This document shows, one piece after another, positions 1-7,288 of a DNA stretch of 8,322 nt. The translations under genes were made by a program, and so were the position numbers. This DNA comes from Beijerinckiaceae bacterium (GTDB lineage Bacteria > Pseudomonadota > Alphaproteobacteria > Rhizobiales > Beijerinckiaceae), in contig DAIESR010000427.1 in assembly GCA_027346205.1 (NCBI GenBank), positions 1-8,322 on the forward strand. The letters run 5' to 3'. Under the pieces are notes generated by a model that saw only the letters and a list, made by a program, of their open reading frames with translations, had not been told where the DNA came from and did not search any database. Within the stretch, counting starts at the first letter, position 1. Each line of letters begins with the position of its first letter.

Positions 1-946
1 GCGCGGCACGCACAACCATCGCCAAGCTCTCCACATCGAGAGCCGCATCCCCGCTTGATCGCATCAATTTGACCTTCACGACATTGCCTGTCGCATCGAG
101 CAGAAAGGCGACCATTGCAGCGCCACGCGCGCCGCGCGCGCGGGCTTCAGGCGGAAATCGCCGTGCAAGCTCCAGCTTGCTTGAAACAATCGTGTCATAG
201 CTCAAAGGCACGTCGCCATCTTTGCTCGGCATAGGCACGGCAACGGCACGGAATGTCTCCGATTTCGACTGCACGCCGAAGCCCGCAGTGGGCAAAGGCG
301 CCTTCGGTGCCGGCATTGAGGGAGGCTCCGGCGCGCGTTGAGCTTTTTCAGCCAGTGGATTCTTGGCCGCCTCTTGCTGTCTTGGTACTTCGGGTGGTTT
401 GGGTGGCGGCGCCTGCGGTTTTGCTTCCGCGTGCACGGGCTTTGCCTCGCTCTCCGGCTTTGCCTTACTCACGGGCTTGGCTTGGGGATGCTGGTGCGAT
501 GCTGGCTTTGCAGGAGGAGATGCAGGCTTTGCGGTCTCGGGCTTTGGCTCTTGCTTTGGTTGCGTCTCTTGCTTTTTCGGCTGCGAAGCGGGCTTGGGTT
601 TCTCTACGGCTTTTTGCTCTGGCAATGCCGCAGGCTTACGCGCGTCTTCCGCCGGCGCGGCGGTTTTCTGCGAGGGCTCGGGCTTGTGCTGCGGCTCGAG
701 CGGCACTTCAGTCACGAGATCGACCGGAATTTCCTGCGCCGTCTGGACCCGCCGCGGCGGCACCGCCTCGAAAAGATTAATCCCCGCAAGCAAGCATAGA
801 TGCAGAGCGAGGCTGGCGATCAGAAGTGCGGATAAACGCGCATATCGTCGAGCCGCGGCCACCTGCTGTGACACCGGCTCCATGATCCGCTCGCTCGGAT
901 CAAGGCGCAGATTCCAAGCTGTCGGATGGGACGAGCCAAGGGCCAT
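1..946 (-). CDS. tonB: TonB-family energy transducer, C-terminus cut by window edge
   Basis: Partial gene: 315 codons are present and the last part of the C-terminal domain lies beyond the left edge. The protein has a short cytoplasmic N-terminus and one membrane helix at about residues 38-59. That helix contains S45-x3-H49, the SxxxH signature by which TonB couples to ExbB/ExbD. A long periplasmic linker (about 83-220) is rich in Pro, Lys, Glu and Ala with many AKP/PKP units. A TonB C-terminal domain begins near residue 250 (LELARRFPPEARARG, then a beta strand around MVAFLLDATGNVV and LMRSSGDAALD). TonB proteins pass proton-motive force from ExbBD to outer-membrane receptors for siderophores, cobalamin and similar ligands. 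No exbB, exbD or receptor gene is in view, so the substrate is unknown. ATG 946 gives the longest form; ATG 883 (residue 22, MEPVSQQ) is an equally possible start and neither has a strong ribosome site. It lies 77 bp downstream of trpS on the same strand. Confidence 0.85.
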   Translation of the reverse strand, partial: MALGSSHPTAWNLRLDPSERIMEPVSQQVAAARRYARLSALLIASLALHLCLLAGINLFEAVPPRRVQTAQEIPVDLVTEVPLEPQHKPEPSQKTAAPAEDARKPAALPEQKAVEKPKPASQPKKQETQPKQEPKPETAKPASPPAKPASHQHPQAKPVSKAKPESEAKPVHAEAKPQAPPPKPPEVPRQQEAAKNPLAEKAQRAPEPPSMPAPKAPLPTAGFGVQSKSETFRAVAVPMPSKDGDVPLSYDTIVSSKLELARRFPPEARARGARGAAMVAFLLDATGNVVKVKLMRSSGDAALDVESLAMVVRAA

Positions 947-1008
947 GGAGCAAACCGCGCAATAAATGCCTGAAAGATCCAGTGATCGGCGCGGCCCCCT
1001 TCCCGATC

Positions 1009-1032
1009 GTGCGCTAAAACAGTTTAGCGCAC
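1009..1032 (-). terminator. Hairpin across the trpS stop codon, possible terminator
   Basis: A perfect 10-bp inverted repeat (GTGCGCTAAA / TTTAGCGCAC) with a 4-base loop. The right arm contains the last codons and TAA stop of trpS. On the trpS transcript no clear T-run follows the stem, so it is not a textbook intrinsic terminator. It could weaken read-through into the tonB-like gene or protect the trpS 3' end. A second, weaker repeat (GATCGG 984-989 / CCGATC 1003-1008) sits just downstream. Confidence 0.4.
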
Positions 1033-2058
1033 AAAACCGACAATGTCTTTGACGGCCGTCATCGTCTCACGCGCGAGCTGGCGCGCCCGCCCGGCGCCAT
1101 GGCTGAGCACGCTGTCGATATGGCTGACATCTTCGGTAAGCCGCTTCATCTCCGTGCCAATCGGCACCAGTTTCGCCACCGCGAGATCGATCAGAGCCAA
1201 TTTGAAGGTCGAGAAATTGCCGCCGCCGAAAGCCGTCAATACCTCGGCCTTCGACTGGCCGTTGAGGGCAGCAAAAATACCGACGAGATTGTCGGCCTCC
1301 GGCCGCTTGCTCAAGCCCTCGACCTCGCTTGGCAAGGCATCGGGATCGGTCTTCGCTTTGCGGATCTTCGTCGCGATCGTATCAGCATCATCCGAGAGAT
1401 TGATGCGCGAATTATCAGATGGATCAGATTTCGACATTTTCTTGGTGCCGTCGCGCAGGCTCATCACCCGCGTCGCGACACCTTGAATCAAAGGTTCGGG
1501 CAGCGGGAAAAACATCTCGCCATGACCGTTCGTCGCGATCGATTCCGCGAAATCCAGATTGAATTTTTGCGCGATATCGCGCGACAATTCGAGATGCTGC
1601 TTTTGATCCTCACCGACCGGCACATGGGTTGCACGATAAAGCAGAATATCGGCCACCATGAGACAAGGATAGGCGAACAGCCCCACCGAGGCGTTCTCGC
1701 GATCCTTGCCCGCCTTTTCCTTGAACTGCGTCATGCGATTGAGCCAGCCCATGCGCGCGACGCAATTGAAGATCCAGGCGAGTTCCGCATGTTCGGCCAC
1801 CTGGCTCTGATTGAAGACGATGTGCTGGGCAGCGTCGATCCCGGCCGCGATAAAGGCCGCCGTCACTTCCCTTATGCTGGCCTTGAGCTGCTGAGGGTCC
1901 TGCGGAACCGTGATCGCATGAAGATCCACGACGCAATAGATGCAATCATGCGTTCTCTGCAAATCTACGAATTTGGTGATCGCACCGAGATAATTACCGA
2001 GGTGCAGATTGCCGGTCGGCTGCACGCCGGAAAAAACGCGGGGAATGAATTCGGCCAT
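1024..2058 (-). CDS. trpS: Tryptophanyl-tRNA synthetase
   Basis: Class Ic aminoacyl-tRNA synthetase that charges tRNA-Trp with tryptophan using ATP in the cytoplasm. The 344-residue length fits the bacterial family (about 330-350). The HIGH-type ATP motif is TGNLHLGN at residues 15-22, and the KMSKS loop (KKMSKSD) spans about 206-212. The family block [17 protein letters not shown] lies at about 147-163. The C-terminal region is helical and ends KDIVGFVR. I chose ATG 2058, which gives [11 protein letters not shown], the family's usual N-terminus. An in-frame TTG at 2067 would add only three residues, and the GGAG upstream is too close to it but about 11 bases from the ATG. The gene follows hslU by 145 bp and precedes the tonB-like gene. 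It is a housekeeping enzyme with no evident functional link to either neighbour. Confidence 0.97.
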   Translation of the reverse strand: MAEFIPRVFSGVQPTGNLHLGNYLGAITKFVDLQRTHDCIYCVVDLHAITVPQDPQQLKASIREVTAAFIAAGIDAAQHIVFNQSQVAEHAELAWIFNCVARMGWLNRMTQFKEKAGKDRENASVGLFAYPCLMVADILLYRATHVPVGEDQKQHLELSRDIAQKFNLDFAESIATNGHGEMFFPLPEPLIQGVATRVMSLRDGTKKMSKSDPSDNSRINLSDDADTIATKIRKAKTDPDALPSEVEGLSKRPEADNLVGIFAALNGQSKAEVLTAFGGGNFSTFKLALIDLAVAKLVPIGTEMKRLTEDVSHIDSVLSHGAGRARQLARETMTAVKDIVGFVR

Positions 2059-2094
2059 GGACAGCAAAGCTCCGAGGATCGTGCAACGGGCCTG

Positions 2095-2123
2095 CTTATG
2101 ACGCCGCTACGCCGGCAAGGCAA
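2095..2123 (-). promoter_or_regulatory. Weak candidate trpS promoter in the hslU-trpS gap
   Basis: The 145-bp gap (2059-2203) between the hslU stop and the trpS start holds no gene. On the minus strand TTGCCT (2123-2118) and CATAAG (2100-2095) are separated by 17 bases, a sigma-70-like arrangement about 35 bases upstream of the trpS ATG. Each box matches only four of six consensus positions, so this may be chance. No convincing terminator for hslU is seen in the gap. Confidence 0.2.
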
Positions 2124-2203
2124 GACTTAGCGCACGCCCTGAAAAGCCAGAGAACCATTTCAATTCGAAAACCCGAGCGCAAAGGACCAGAGTCATGCGC
2201 CAA

Positions 2204-3511
2204 TCAAAGGATGAAACGGCTGAGATCGGTGTTTCTGGCAAGATCGCCGACATTCTTCTCGACGAATTCGCCATCTATCGTGATCGATTCGCCGGAACGA
2301 TCGGCGGCCGTGAAGCTGATCTCATCGAGGACGCGCTCCATCACCGTCTGCAGGCGGCGCGCGCCGATATTCTCGACACTTGAATTGACCTGCACGGCGA
2401 TCTTCGCAATGGCGCTCACGGCATCCGGCGTGAAAATGAGTTCGACGCCTTCGGTCAGCAACAAGGCTTCATATTGCTTGATGAGGCTCGCCTCCGTCTC
2501 GACGAGAATGCGACGGAAATCTTCCTCGTTCAAAGAGGCGAGTTCAACGCGGATCGGCAGCCTGCCCTGGAGTTCGGGCAGCAGATCCGACGGCTTGGCG
2601 ACATGAAAGGCGCCTGACGCGATGAAAAGGATATGATCCGTCTTCACCGCGCCGTGTTTTGTCGACACGGTCGTGCCTTCGATCAAGGGCAGAAGATCGC
2701 GCTGCACGCCCTCGCGCGAGACATCGGCGCCACTGCGGCCCTCGCGGCCGCAGATCTTGTCGATCTCGTCGAGAAACACGATACCATTATTCTCCACTTC
2801 GTGAACTGCCTGCTGAACGATCTGGTCCTGATCCATCAGCCGGTCGCTCTCCTCGGCGATCAAAGGCTCATAGGCGTCCTTGACGAGGAGACGCCGCGGC
2901 TTCGTCGACTTGCCCATGGACTTGCCGAAAATATCGCCGATCGAAATCGTGCCGATTGAGGCGCCGGGCATATTCGGTAATTCGAACATGGGAAAGCCGC
3001 CAGACGGCTGAGCAAGCTCGATCTCGATCTCCTTGTCCGCCAATTCGTCGTCGCGCAGCTTTTTGCGGAACGCGTCGCGCGTCGCTTGCGACGCATTAGC
3101 GCCGACGAGCGCATCGAGCAGCCTTTCCTCGGCCGCCAGAAGCGCGCGCGCATGCAGCGCCTTGCGCTTGTCCTGCTTCCCCATGCTGATCGCGATTTCG
3201 ATGAGATCACGAATGATCTGCTCGACGTCCCGGCCAACATAGCCGACCTCGGTATATTTGGTGGCTTCCACCTTGATGAAAGGCGCATTGGCGAGCTTTG
3301 CGAGCCTGCGGGAGATTTCAGTCTTGCCGCAGCCCGTTGGCCCGATCATCAAAATATTCTTCGGCATCACCTCGTCGCGCATCGCGCCTTCGAGATGCAA
3401 GCGCCGCCAGCGATTGCGCAAGGCGATGGCAACAGCACGCTTGGCCTGTTTTTGTCCAACGATGAAGCGATCGAGTTCGGAAACGATCTCGCGGGGAGAG
3501 AAATCAGTCAT
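2204..3511 (-). CDS. hslU: HslU, AAA+ unfoldase of the HslUV protease
   Basis: ATPase ring subunit (also ClpY) that unfolds proteins and threads them into HslV in the cytoplasm. At 435 residues it has full family length. Visible parts, in order: N-terminal [20 protein letters not shown] (16-35); Walker A GPTGCGKT (57-64); substrate-gripping pore loop GYVG (90-93); a variable I domain (about 110-225) with the Gly/Met/Pro-rich stretch [11 protein letters not shown]; Walker B IVFLDE (244-249); GRLPIRV (316-322) with the conserved arginine region; sensor-2 block GARRL (383-387); and the C-terminal tail LSRFIL, which docks into HslV in characterised complexes. Walker A has Cys where Val is more usual, a harmless-looking variant. 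ATG 3511 gives [10 protein letters not shown], matching the family. The reading frame stays open upstream but is non-homologous there. The start overlaps the stop of the preceding membrane gene by 4 bp (ATGA), and no separate ribosome site is visible, so coupling is likely. Confidence 0.98.
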   Translation of the reverse strand: MTDFSPREIVSELDRFIVGQKQAKRAVAIALRNRWRRLHLEGAMRDEVMPKNILMIGPTGCGKTEISRRLAKLANAPFIKVEATKYTEVGYVGRDVEQIIRDLIEIAISMGKQDKRKALHARALLAAEERLLDALVGANASQATRDAFRKKLRDDELADKEIEIELAQPSGGFPMFELPNMPGASIGTISIGDIFGKSMGKSTKPRRLLVKDAYEPLIAEESDRLMDQDQIVQQAVHEVENNGIVFLDEIDKICGREGRSGADVSREGVQRDLLPLIEGTTVSTKHGAVKTDHILFIASGAFHVAKPSDLLPELQGRLPIRVELASLNEEDFRRILVETEASLIKQYEALLLTEGVELIFTPDAVSAIAKIAVQVNSSVENIGARRLQTVMERVLDEISFTAADRSGESITIDGEFVEKNVGDLARNTDLSRFIL

Positions 3512-4632
3512 GATGCCGGAAGATGGGAATGAGGAAGACGGATGACCAGGGCCGTGGGCAAAAGCTTGAGAATGGCCCGCCGCAGCGGCTGCCACAGAGC
3601 ACTGAGCAGAAGGATGAAGACACCGAGCGCCAGCAAAGTGGTCGCCGGCGTCTTGTCGGCGACGCCGCTTCTCTCCAGCAAGGCACCAAAGGCTAAGCCG
3701 GCATAGGTCAGGCCGGACACCAGCAGAGCGCGTCGATCGATCACCAGCGACACCAGACCAAGGCACAGAAAAACGGCGAGAACCAGCACGGCCGAAAAAT
3801 TGTCGAGCACGGCGCCCTGACCGCCCACGGCCACGACGAGCGGATGGACGATGAGCGGTGCCGCCAGAAGATGCAGCCAGAAGGCGATATCCGTGCGCCG
3901 TGTCAGCCGCCGCAGATCCGACATGTCGAAGCGCATCGCCAAAAGAAAGACGAAAAGGCCACAAACGAAAAGCAGAGCGTCGACGCCGCGGCCGCTGATA
4001 TCAGGCACCATCCAATAGATGAGACCGACGAGTGTGCCGATCAGGGCGGCGGCCATGGCTGCAATGGTGACAGGAACACGAAACCGCAGATAGTGCAGGC
4101 CGGCGAAAGCCGCGGTCGCGAGGCCCGAAAGAGCAAGACTCGTCGCATGGGCGAGCAGCCAGCTCTGCTGGTCGGTCGGATGCCACCAATTCAGCGGCGC
4201 CATGGGGTCGAGCTGGGCGACGAGCTTCCACGAGGTCATGAAGACACTCGCCGAAAATAAGACGAGAAGAAGGATGCTCGGCAGCGCCAAATGGCGCCGA
4301 CGCGTGAAGAATTCCGCGACAAGCCAGGCAAGCCCGGCGACCCCGGCCCACATGGCCGTCCCGCCGGCGTAAAGACTGAGAAGATAGGCCGAGGAACTGA
4401 AGAACAGCGCGAGGCCGAGGCTCACGAAAATATCAGCAAAGCTGGTGATGAAACGCACCGCCTCGTTATCTTCTGTGTCGCGTTGAAGGCCATTGCTGGT
4501 ATCCGCTATGGCCGGCGGCCAGGGCGGCGGAGGCGGCAGGCGGTCCTTCGCCAAATGACGCAAGGCTTCGGCTTGAGCCAATGTGATGACGCCCTTACCG
4601 ACCGCCAGATCGAGAATCTCGTCCGAAATCAT
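3508..4632 (-). CDS. Ten-helix membrane protein between hslV and hslU, function unknown
   Basis: I do not recognise a function. The 374-residue protein starts with a soluble helical hairpin ([25 protein letters not shown], split here as residues 5-17 and 18-29), then a Pro-rich stretch at 31-40 ([10 protein letters not shown]) and an acidic linker. About ten hydrophobic helices follow, near 62-89, 91-109, 115-134, 161-181, 186-209, 216-233, 248-270, 279-298, 301-319 and 329-350. A striking loop and helix at about 235-265 ([26 protein letters not shown]) has charged, Trp and His residues inside or next to the membrane and looks conserved. The short helical N-terminus plus many helices resembles the layout of DUF2157-type proteins, but that is a loose analogy. 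The start overlaps the hslV stop by ATGA and the end overlaps the hslU start by ATGA. It is therefore made with the HslUV protease, and a functional link is inference only. Confidence 0.85.
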   Translation of the reverse strand: MISDEILDLAVGKGVITLAQAEALRHLAKDRLPPPPPWPPAIADTSNGLQRDTEDNEAVRFITSFADIFVSLGLALFFSSSAYLLSLYAGGTAMWAGVAGLAWLVAEFFTRRRHLALPSILLLVLFSASVFMTSWKLVAQLDPMAPLNWWHPTDQQSWLLAHATSLALSGLATAAFAGLHYLRFRVPVTIAAMAAALIGTLVGLIYWMVPDISGRGVDALLFVCGLFVFLLAMRFDMSDLRRLTRRTDIAFWLHLLAAPLIVHPLVVAVGGQGAVLDNFSAVLVLAVFLCLGLVSLVIDRRALLVSGLTYAGLAFGALLERSGVADKTPATTLLALGVFILLLSALWQPLRRAILKLLPTALVIRLPHSHLPAS

Positions 4633-5207
4633 GGAAGGCTTTCGATGACGACATTGCGGTTGGTATAGACACAGATATCAGCGGCGATGGCGAGCGCGCG
4701 GCGCGCGATGGTTTCGGCGTCGAGATCCGTCGCGAGCAGCGCACGGGCGGCCGCCAGCGCATAATTGCCGCCCGAACCAATGCCCATGACGCTGCCCTCA
4801 TCCGTCATCTCGGGCTCCAGCACATCACCATTGCCGGTGAGCACCAGGCCGGCATCCTTATCGGCGACGAGCATCATCGCCTCGAGCCGGCGCAAATAGC
4901 GATCCGTGCGCCAATCCTTGGCCAGTTCGACGCAGGCGCGCACGAGCTGGCCGGGATATTGGTCGAGCTTGGCTTCGAGCCGCTCGAACAGAGTGAAGGC
5001 GTCGGCGGTGGCGCCGGCAAAACCCCCGATGACATCGCCCTTGCCCAGCCGCCGCACTTTTCTGGCATTGCCCTTGACGATAGTCTGCCCGATGCTCACC
5101 TGGCCGTCGCCGCCGATCACCGTGTGCTCCCCTTTGCGGACCATGATAATGGTGGTCGCATGCCAGCTTGCGCCGCTTCCTGTGCGGCCCGGCGGATCAT
5201 CGAGCAT
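4629..5207 (-). CDS. hslV: HslV, threonine peptidase of the HslUV protease
   Basis: Proteasome-beta-like peptidase (also ClpQ) that forms a double six-membered ring and degrades proteins delivered by HslU. The encoded chain has 192 residues. The expected nucleophile is Thr18 in [11 protein letters not shown], so a 17-residue pro-segment ([17 protein letters not shown]) must be removed to free it. Counting from Thr18, Asp17 (residue 34, GGDGQ) and Lys33 (residue 50, ARKVR) of the family active site fall exactly in place. [17 protein letters not shown] (62-78) and GSGG (144-147) are further family blocks. ATG 5207 is preceded by GAGAG four bases upstream. A shorter start at the Thr pair is not possible because no start codon lies there. 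It is the first gene of the minus-strand unit, next to the divergent intergenic region. Its stop overlaps the next gene's ATG by 4 bp. Confidence 0.97.
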   Translation of the reverse strand: MLDDPPGRTGSGASWHATTIIMVRKGEHTVIGGDGQVSIGQTIVKGNARKVRRLGKGDVIGGFAGATADAFTLFERLEAKLDQYPGQLVRACVELAKDWRTDRYLRRLEAMMLVADKDAGLVLTGNGDVLEPEMTDEGSVMGIGSGGNYALAAARALLATDLDAETIARRALAIAADICVYTNRNVVIESLP

Positions 5208-5499
5208 GGAACTCTCTTGAGAAGATGCTGCGGATCGGTCACGCTTTAGCGTCCAATTATCTATGGCGCCCGATTGTCAGTGTCCCATCTATTGGCGAGA
5301 GCGTTCGGATGCAAGCTCAGGTCGGGCCGGCCCCTTAAAGCCGCCTGCTCGCAAAGCGTGAACCTCCGCGATCAAATGCAGAACAGCATTCGAACCAGTA
5401 AAAAGTTCCCCTTGGCGGGCAAATGTTCTAGTACCGACAGGCGGCATCTGCCCTGCCGCAGCCTTCTTACCCGCAGAAATAGTCAGTCAGAGCGAAAAA
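5208..5499. other. Divergent intergenic region, hslV / hisB
   Basis: This 292-bp stretch separates two divergent units and must carry promoters for both. No credible gene is seen in it. Small symmetric elements are ACGCT-TT-AGCGT (5241-5252), the palindrome GGGCCGGCCC (5324-5333), and GCGGCA / TGCCGC (5441-5446 / 5454-5459, 7-base loop) about 40 bp upstream of hisB. There is no run of His codons after a start codon, so classical his attenuation through a leader peptide is not supported. I could not identify a convincing hisB promoter. AGAG at 5489-5492 may serve as the hisB ribosome site. Confidence 0.7.
5287..5315 (-). promoter_or_regulatory. Weak heat-shock-like promoter candidate for hslV
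   Basis: On the minus strand CTTGCA (5315-5310) is followed after 14 bases by CCAATAGAT (5295-5287), about 80 bp upstream of the hslV ATG. hslUV is commonly under the heat-shock factor RpoH, whose -35 box begins CTTG and whose -10 box contains a CCAT-like core. The CTTG part fits well but the -10 part fits only loosely. This is a suggestion, not a firm call. Confidence 0.22.
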
Positions 5500-6087
5500 A
5501 TGCGCAAAGCCTATGTGTCGCGTCAGACCAAAGAGACCGGGATCGAGGTCCGCGTCGACCTCGACGGCACCGGACGCGCGCAAATTTCCACCGGGATCGG
5601 CTTTTTCGACCATATGCTGGAGCAGCTCGCCCGCCATTCCTTGATCGATATGGAGATCACGGCGAAAGGCGATCTCCATATCGATGCGCATCACACGGTG
5701 GAAGATACCGGCATCGCGCTCGGCCAGACGCTGCGGCAGGCGCTCGGCGACGCGCGCGTGATCACGCGGTTCGCCGATGTGCTGCTGCCGATGGACGAGA
5801 CGCTGACAAGGGTCGCCATCGATCTGTCCGGCCGGCCCTTCCTCGTCTTCAAGACGCAGTTCCAGCGTCCCAAGATCGGCGAATTCGATACCGAACTGGT
5901 GCGCGAATTCTTTCAGGCCTTGACGGTTCATACGGGCATGAACCTCCATATCGAAACGCTCTATGGCGAGAATTCGCACCATATTTCGGAATCCTGCTTC
6001 AAGGCGACAGCGCGGGCGCTGCGCACCGCCGTGACGATCGATCCGCGGCAAATGGGCGAGATTCCGTCGACGAAAGGCGCGCTGTAA
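5500..6087 (+). CDS. hisB: Imidazoleglycerol-phosphate dehydratase
   Basis: Dehydrates imidazole glycerol phosphate to imidazole acetol phosphate, the sixth step of histidine biosynthesis. At 195 residues it is the monofunctional form, without the phosphatase domain found in the enteric fusion. The two metal-binding repeats are intact: HHTVED (His64, His65, Glu68) and HHISES (His160, His161, Glu164). These bind the two catalytic manganese ions in characterised enzymes. [13 protein letters not shown] (34-46) and the C-terminal STKGAL are family signatures. ATG 5500 gives [13 protein letters not shown], matching the usual N-terminus. A longer in-frame alternative is not needed. It is the first gene of the plus-strand his cluster and is followed by the DUF2628 gene after about 70 bp. 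A perfect 15-bp inverted repeat lies in codons 49-62 (see separate entry). Confidence 0.98.
   Translation: MRKAYVSRQTKETGIEVRVDLDGTGRAQISTGIGFFDHMLEQLARHSLIDMEITAKGDLHIDAHHTVEDTGIALGQTLRQALGDARVITRFADVLLPMDETLTRVAIDLSGRPFLVFKTQFQRPKIGEFDTELVREFFQALTVHTGMNLHIETLYGENSHHISESCFKATARALRTAVTIDPRQMGEIPSTKGAL
5644..5685. repeat. Perfect 15-bp inverted repeat inside hisB
   Basis: ATCGATATGGAGATC at 5644-5658 is exactly complementary to GATCTCCATATCGAT at 5671-5685, with a 12-base loop. It encodes roughly [14 protein letters not shown], just before the first HHxxE metal motif. GDLHID is a family consensus, so part of the sequence is fixed by the protein. The exact 15/15 pairing means synonymous positions also match. 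The mRNA would form a stable hairpin about 145 bases after the start codon. Confidence 0.8.
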
Positions 6088-6158
6088 GCAGCGTCCGGTA
6101 AGACTCAAGAGCCGGCACACGGGCTTGCGAGACGCATTTCTAGCCAATGGACCAATTC

Positions 6159-6641
6159 ATGTCCGTCTATACTGTCCAGGTGCCGCTCGACTCCTTTGGC
6201 GAGCCCGCGATCGAGAAAGCTGTCTTTCTGCGCGAGGGTTTTTCCTGGCCAGCGTTCTTCTTCGGACTTCTCTGGCTGCTGTGGTACAGGCTTTGGGCCA
6301 TTGCTACGCTTTGGCTGGCGGCATGCGCGCTTCTGACTTGGCTGGCACTGTGGAACTTCGGTTTCGGCACGACTTTCCTGATCGCGCTGGCGCTGCAAAT
6401 TTTGCTGGGGCTAGAAGCCAACGCTTTGCTGCGCCATAAGCTCTCTCAGCAGCGCTATCGCCTTCTCGATGTCGTGAATGCCGAAGCGCCCGAACTGGCG
6501 GAACATTCGTTCTTCACCCGCCATATGCCTATGCAGACAGACCATTTGCCTGTGCTGAAAAGCCCGCAGCCCTCGGTTCTGCCAACGGACACAGACAATG
6601 AAGTCCTCGGCCTCTTTCCGCTGCCGGAGGATCGCCGGTGA
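6159..6641 (+). CDS. DUF2628 family membrane protein in the his operon
   Basis: A 160-residue inner-membrane protein of the uncharacterised DUF2628 family. Recognisable blocks are the N-terminal MSVYTV, the family core [21 protein letters not shown] (split here: EGFSWPAFF at 26-34, then [11 protein letters not shown] at 36-46), and [18 protein letters not shown] (84-101) followed by [18 protein letters not shown] (102-119). Hydrophobic helices lie at about 31-64 and 71-88. The soluble C-terminal tail (about 120-160) is Pro-rich with several acidic residues near its end. ATG 6159 gives the family-like start MSVYTV; ATG 6147 would add only MDQF and has no better ribosome site. The stop overlaps the hisH GTG by 4 bp (GTGA). 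I recall this gene recurring between hisB and hisH in Hyphomicrobiales, but no role in histidine synthesis is known to me. Confidence 0.88.
   Translation: MSVYTVQVPLDSFGEPAIEKAVFLREGFSWPAFFFGLLWLLWYRLWAIATLWLAACALLTWLALWNFGFGTTFLIALALQILLGLEANALLRHKLSQQRYRLLDVVNAEAPELAEHSFFTRHMPMQTDHLPVLKSPQPSVLPTDTDNEVLGLFPLPEDRR
6626..6630 (+). promoter_or_regulatory. Ribosome binding site of hisH
   Basis: GGAGG lies 7 bases before GTG 6638, inside the end of the DUF2628 gene. It is a near-perfect Shine-Dalgarno sequence and fixes the non-ATG start of hisH. Confidence 0.75.
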
Positions 6642-7288
6642 GCACGGTCATCGTCGATTATGGCTCGGGCAATCTTCATTCCGCGCATAAGGCCTTCGAA
6701 CGCGTGGCGCAGGAGGCTCAGCTTTCCGAACGGATCATAGTCAGCGGAGACCCGGAGGCGGTCCGAAAAGCCGACCGCATCGTGTTGCCCGGCGTCGGCG
6801 CCTTCGCCGATTGCCGGCGCGGCCTCACTTCGGTGCCGGGCATGATCGAGGCGCTCAGCGAAGCCGTGATCGAAAAAGGCCGGCCGTTTCTCGGCATCTG
6901 CGTCGGCATGCAGCTCATGGCCGCGCGCGGCCTCGAGCATGAGGTGACCAAGGGCTTCGGCTGGATCGGCGGCGACGTGGCGGCGATAGCGCCCAATGAC
7001 CCGCGGTTGAAGATCCCTCATATGGGCTGGAACACGCTCGATGTTTCCCGCGCGCATCCGCTTCTTGCCGGCATACCGACCGGACCGCAGGGACTGCACG
7101 CCTATTTCGTTCATTCCTATGCTTTCTCCGACGTGGCGCCGGAGGAGCTTGTCGCCTCGACCGATTATGGCGGGCCGATCGTCGCCATCGTCGGCCGCGA
7201 CAATATGGTCGGCACGCAATTCCATCCCGAAAAGAGCCAGGCCATGGGCCTCGCCCTGATCGGCAATTTTCTGCGGTGGCAGCCGTGA
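6638..7288 (+). CDS. hisH: Imidazole glycerol phosphate synthase, glutaminase subunit
   Basis: Class I glutamine amidotransferase that releases ammonia from glutamine and passes it through HisF for imidazole ring closure, in the fifth step of histidine synthesis. The 216-residue protein has [13 protein letters not shown] at 8-20, the oxyanion strand PGVGAF at 51-56, the nucleophile elbow LGICVGMQ with Cys88, and His196 and Glu198 in QFHPEKSQ. The catalytic triad is complete. The start is GTG 6638 ([11 protein letters not shown]), supported by GGAGG 7 bases upstream and by the usual HisH N-terminus. It overlaps the DUF2628 stop by 4 bp, and its own stop overlaps hisA. Coupled translation with its partner hisF, two genes on, would help balance the 1:1 complex. 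Confidence 0.97.
   Translation: MSTVIVDYGSGNLHSAHKAFERVAQEAQLSERIIVSGDPEAVRKADRIVLPGVGAFADCRRGLTSVPGMIEALSEAVIEKGRPFLGICVGMQLMAARGLEHEVTKGFGWIGGDVAAIAPNDPRLKIPHMGWNTLDVSRAHPLLAGIPTGPQGLHAYFVHSYAFSDVAPEELVASTDYGGPIVAIVGRDNMVGTQFHPEKSQAMGLALIGNFLRWQP

Noticed and set aside
121..148. Alternating CG run resembling a Z-DNA-forming tract
   Set aside because: It lies in the coding sequence of the TonB C-terminal domain as Ala/Arg/Gly codons and is short and imperfect; codon use explains it.
363..965. Plus-strand frame with Cys/Gly/Phe-rich repeats (200 codons)
   Set aside because: It is the antisense of the AKP/PKP linker of the TonB-like gene; the apparent repeats mirror the Pro-Lys codons.
1099..2130. 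A 343-codon plus-strand open frame opposite trpS
   Set aside because: It is exactly antisense to a complete, motif-bearing trpS and its translation is Arg/His/Asp-rich with no family features. It is a by-product of GC-rich codon use.
2127..2136. TTAGCGCACG upstream of trpS, matching both arms of the hairpin at 1009-1032
   Set aside because: Repeats of about 10 bp are expected many times by chance in 8 kb on two strands; no wider similarity surrounds them.
3512..3964. An N-terminal extension of hslU to give a 586-residue protein
   Set aside because: The added part is out of frame with the real membrane protein gene, is Arg/Ser/Ala-rich, and HslU homologues begin at [10 protein letters not shown].
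5274..6101. A 275-codon plus-strand frame across the intergenic region and hisB
   Set aside because: It runs in a different frame from hisB and gives an Arg-rich translation; hisB is clearly the real gene.
6088..6158. Possible terminator between hisB and the DUF2628 gene
   Set aside because: Only a 4-bp stem (AGCC/GGCT) is present with no T-run, so it is not supportable.
6455..7225. A 256-codon minus-strand frame opposite DUF2628 and hisH
   Set aside because: It crosses two well-supported sense genes and has no recognisable domain.
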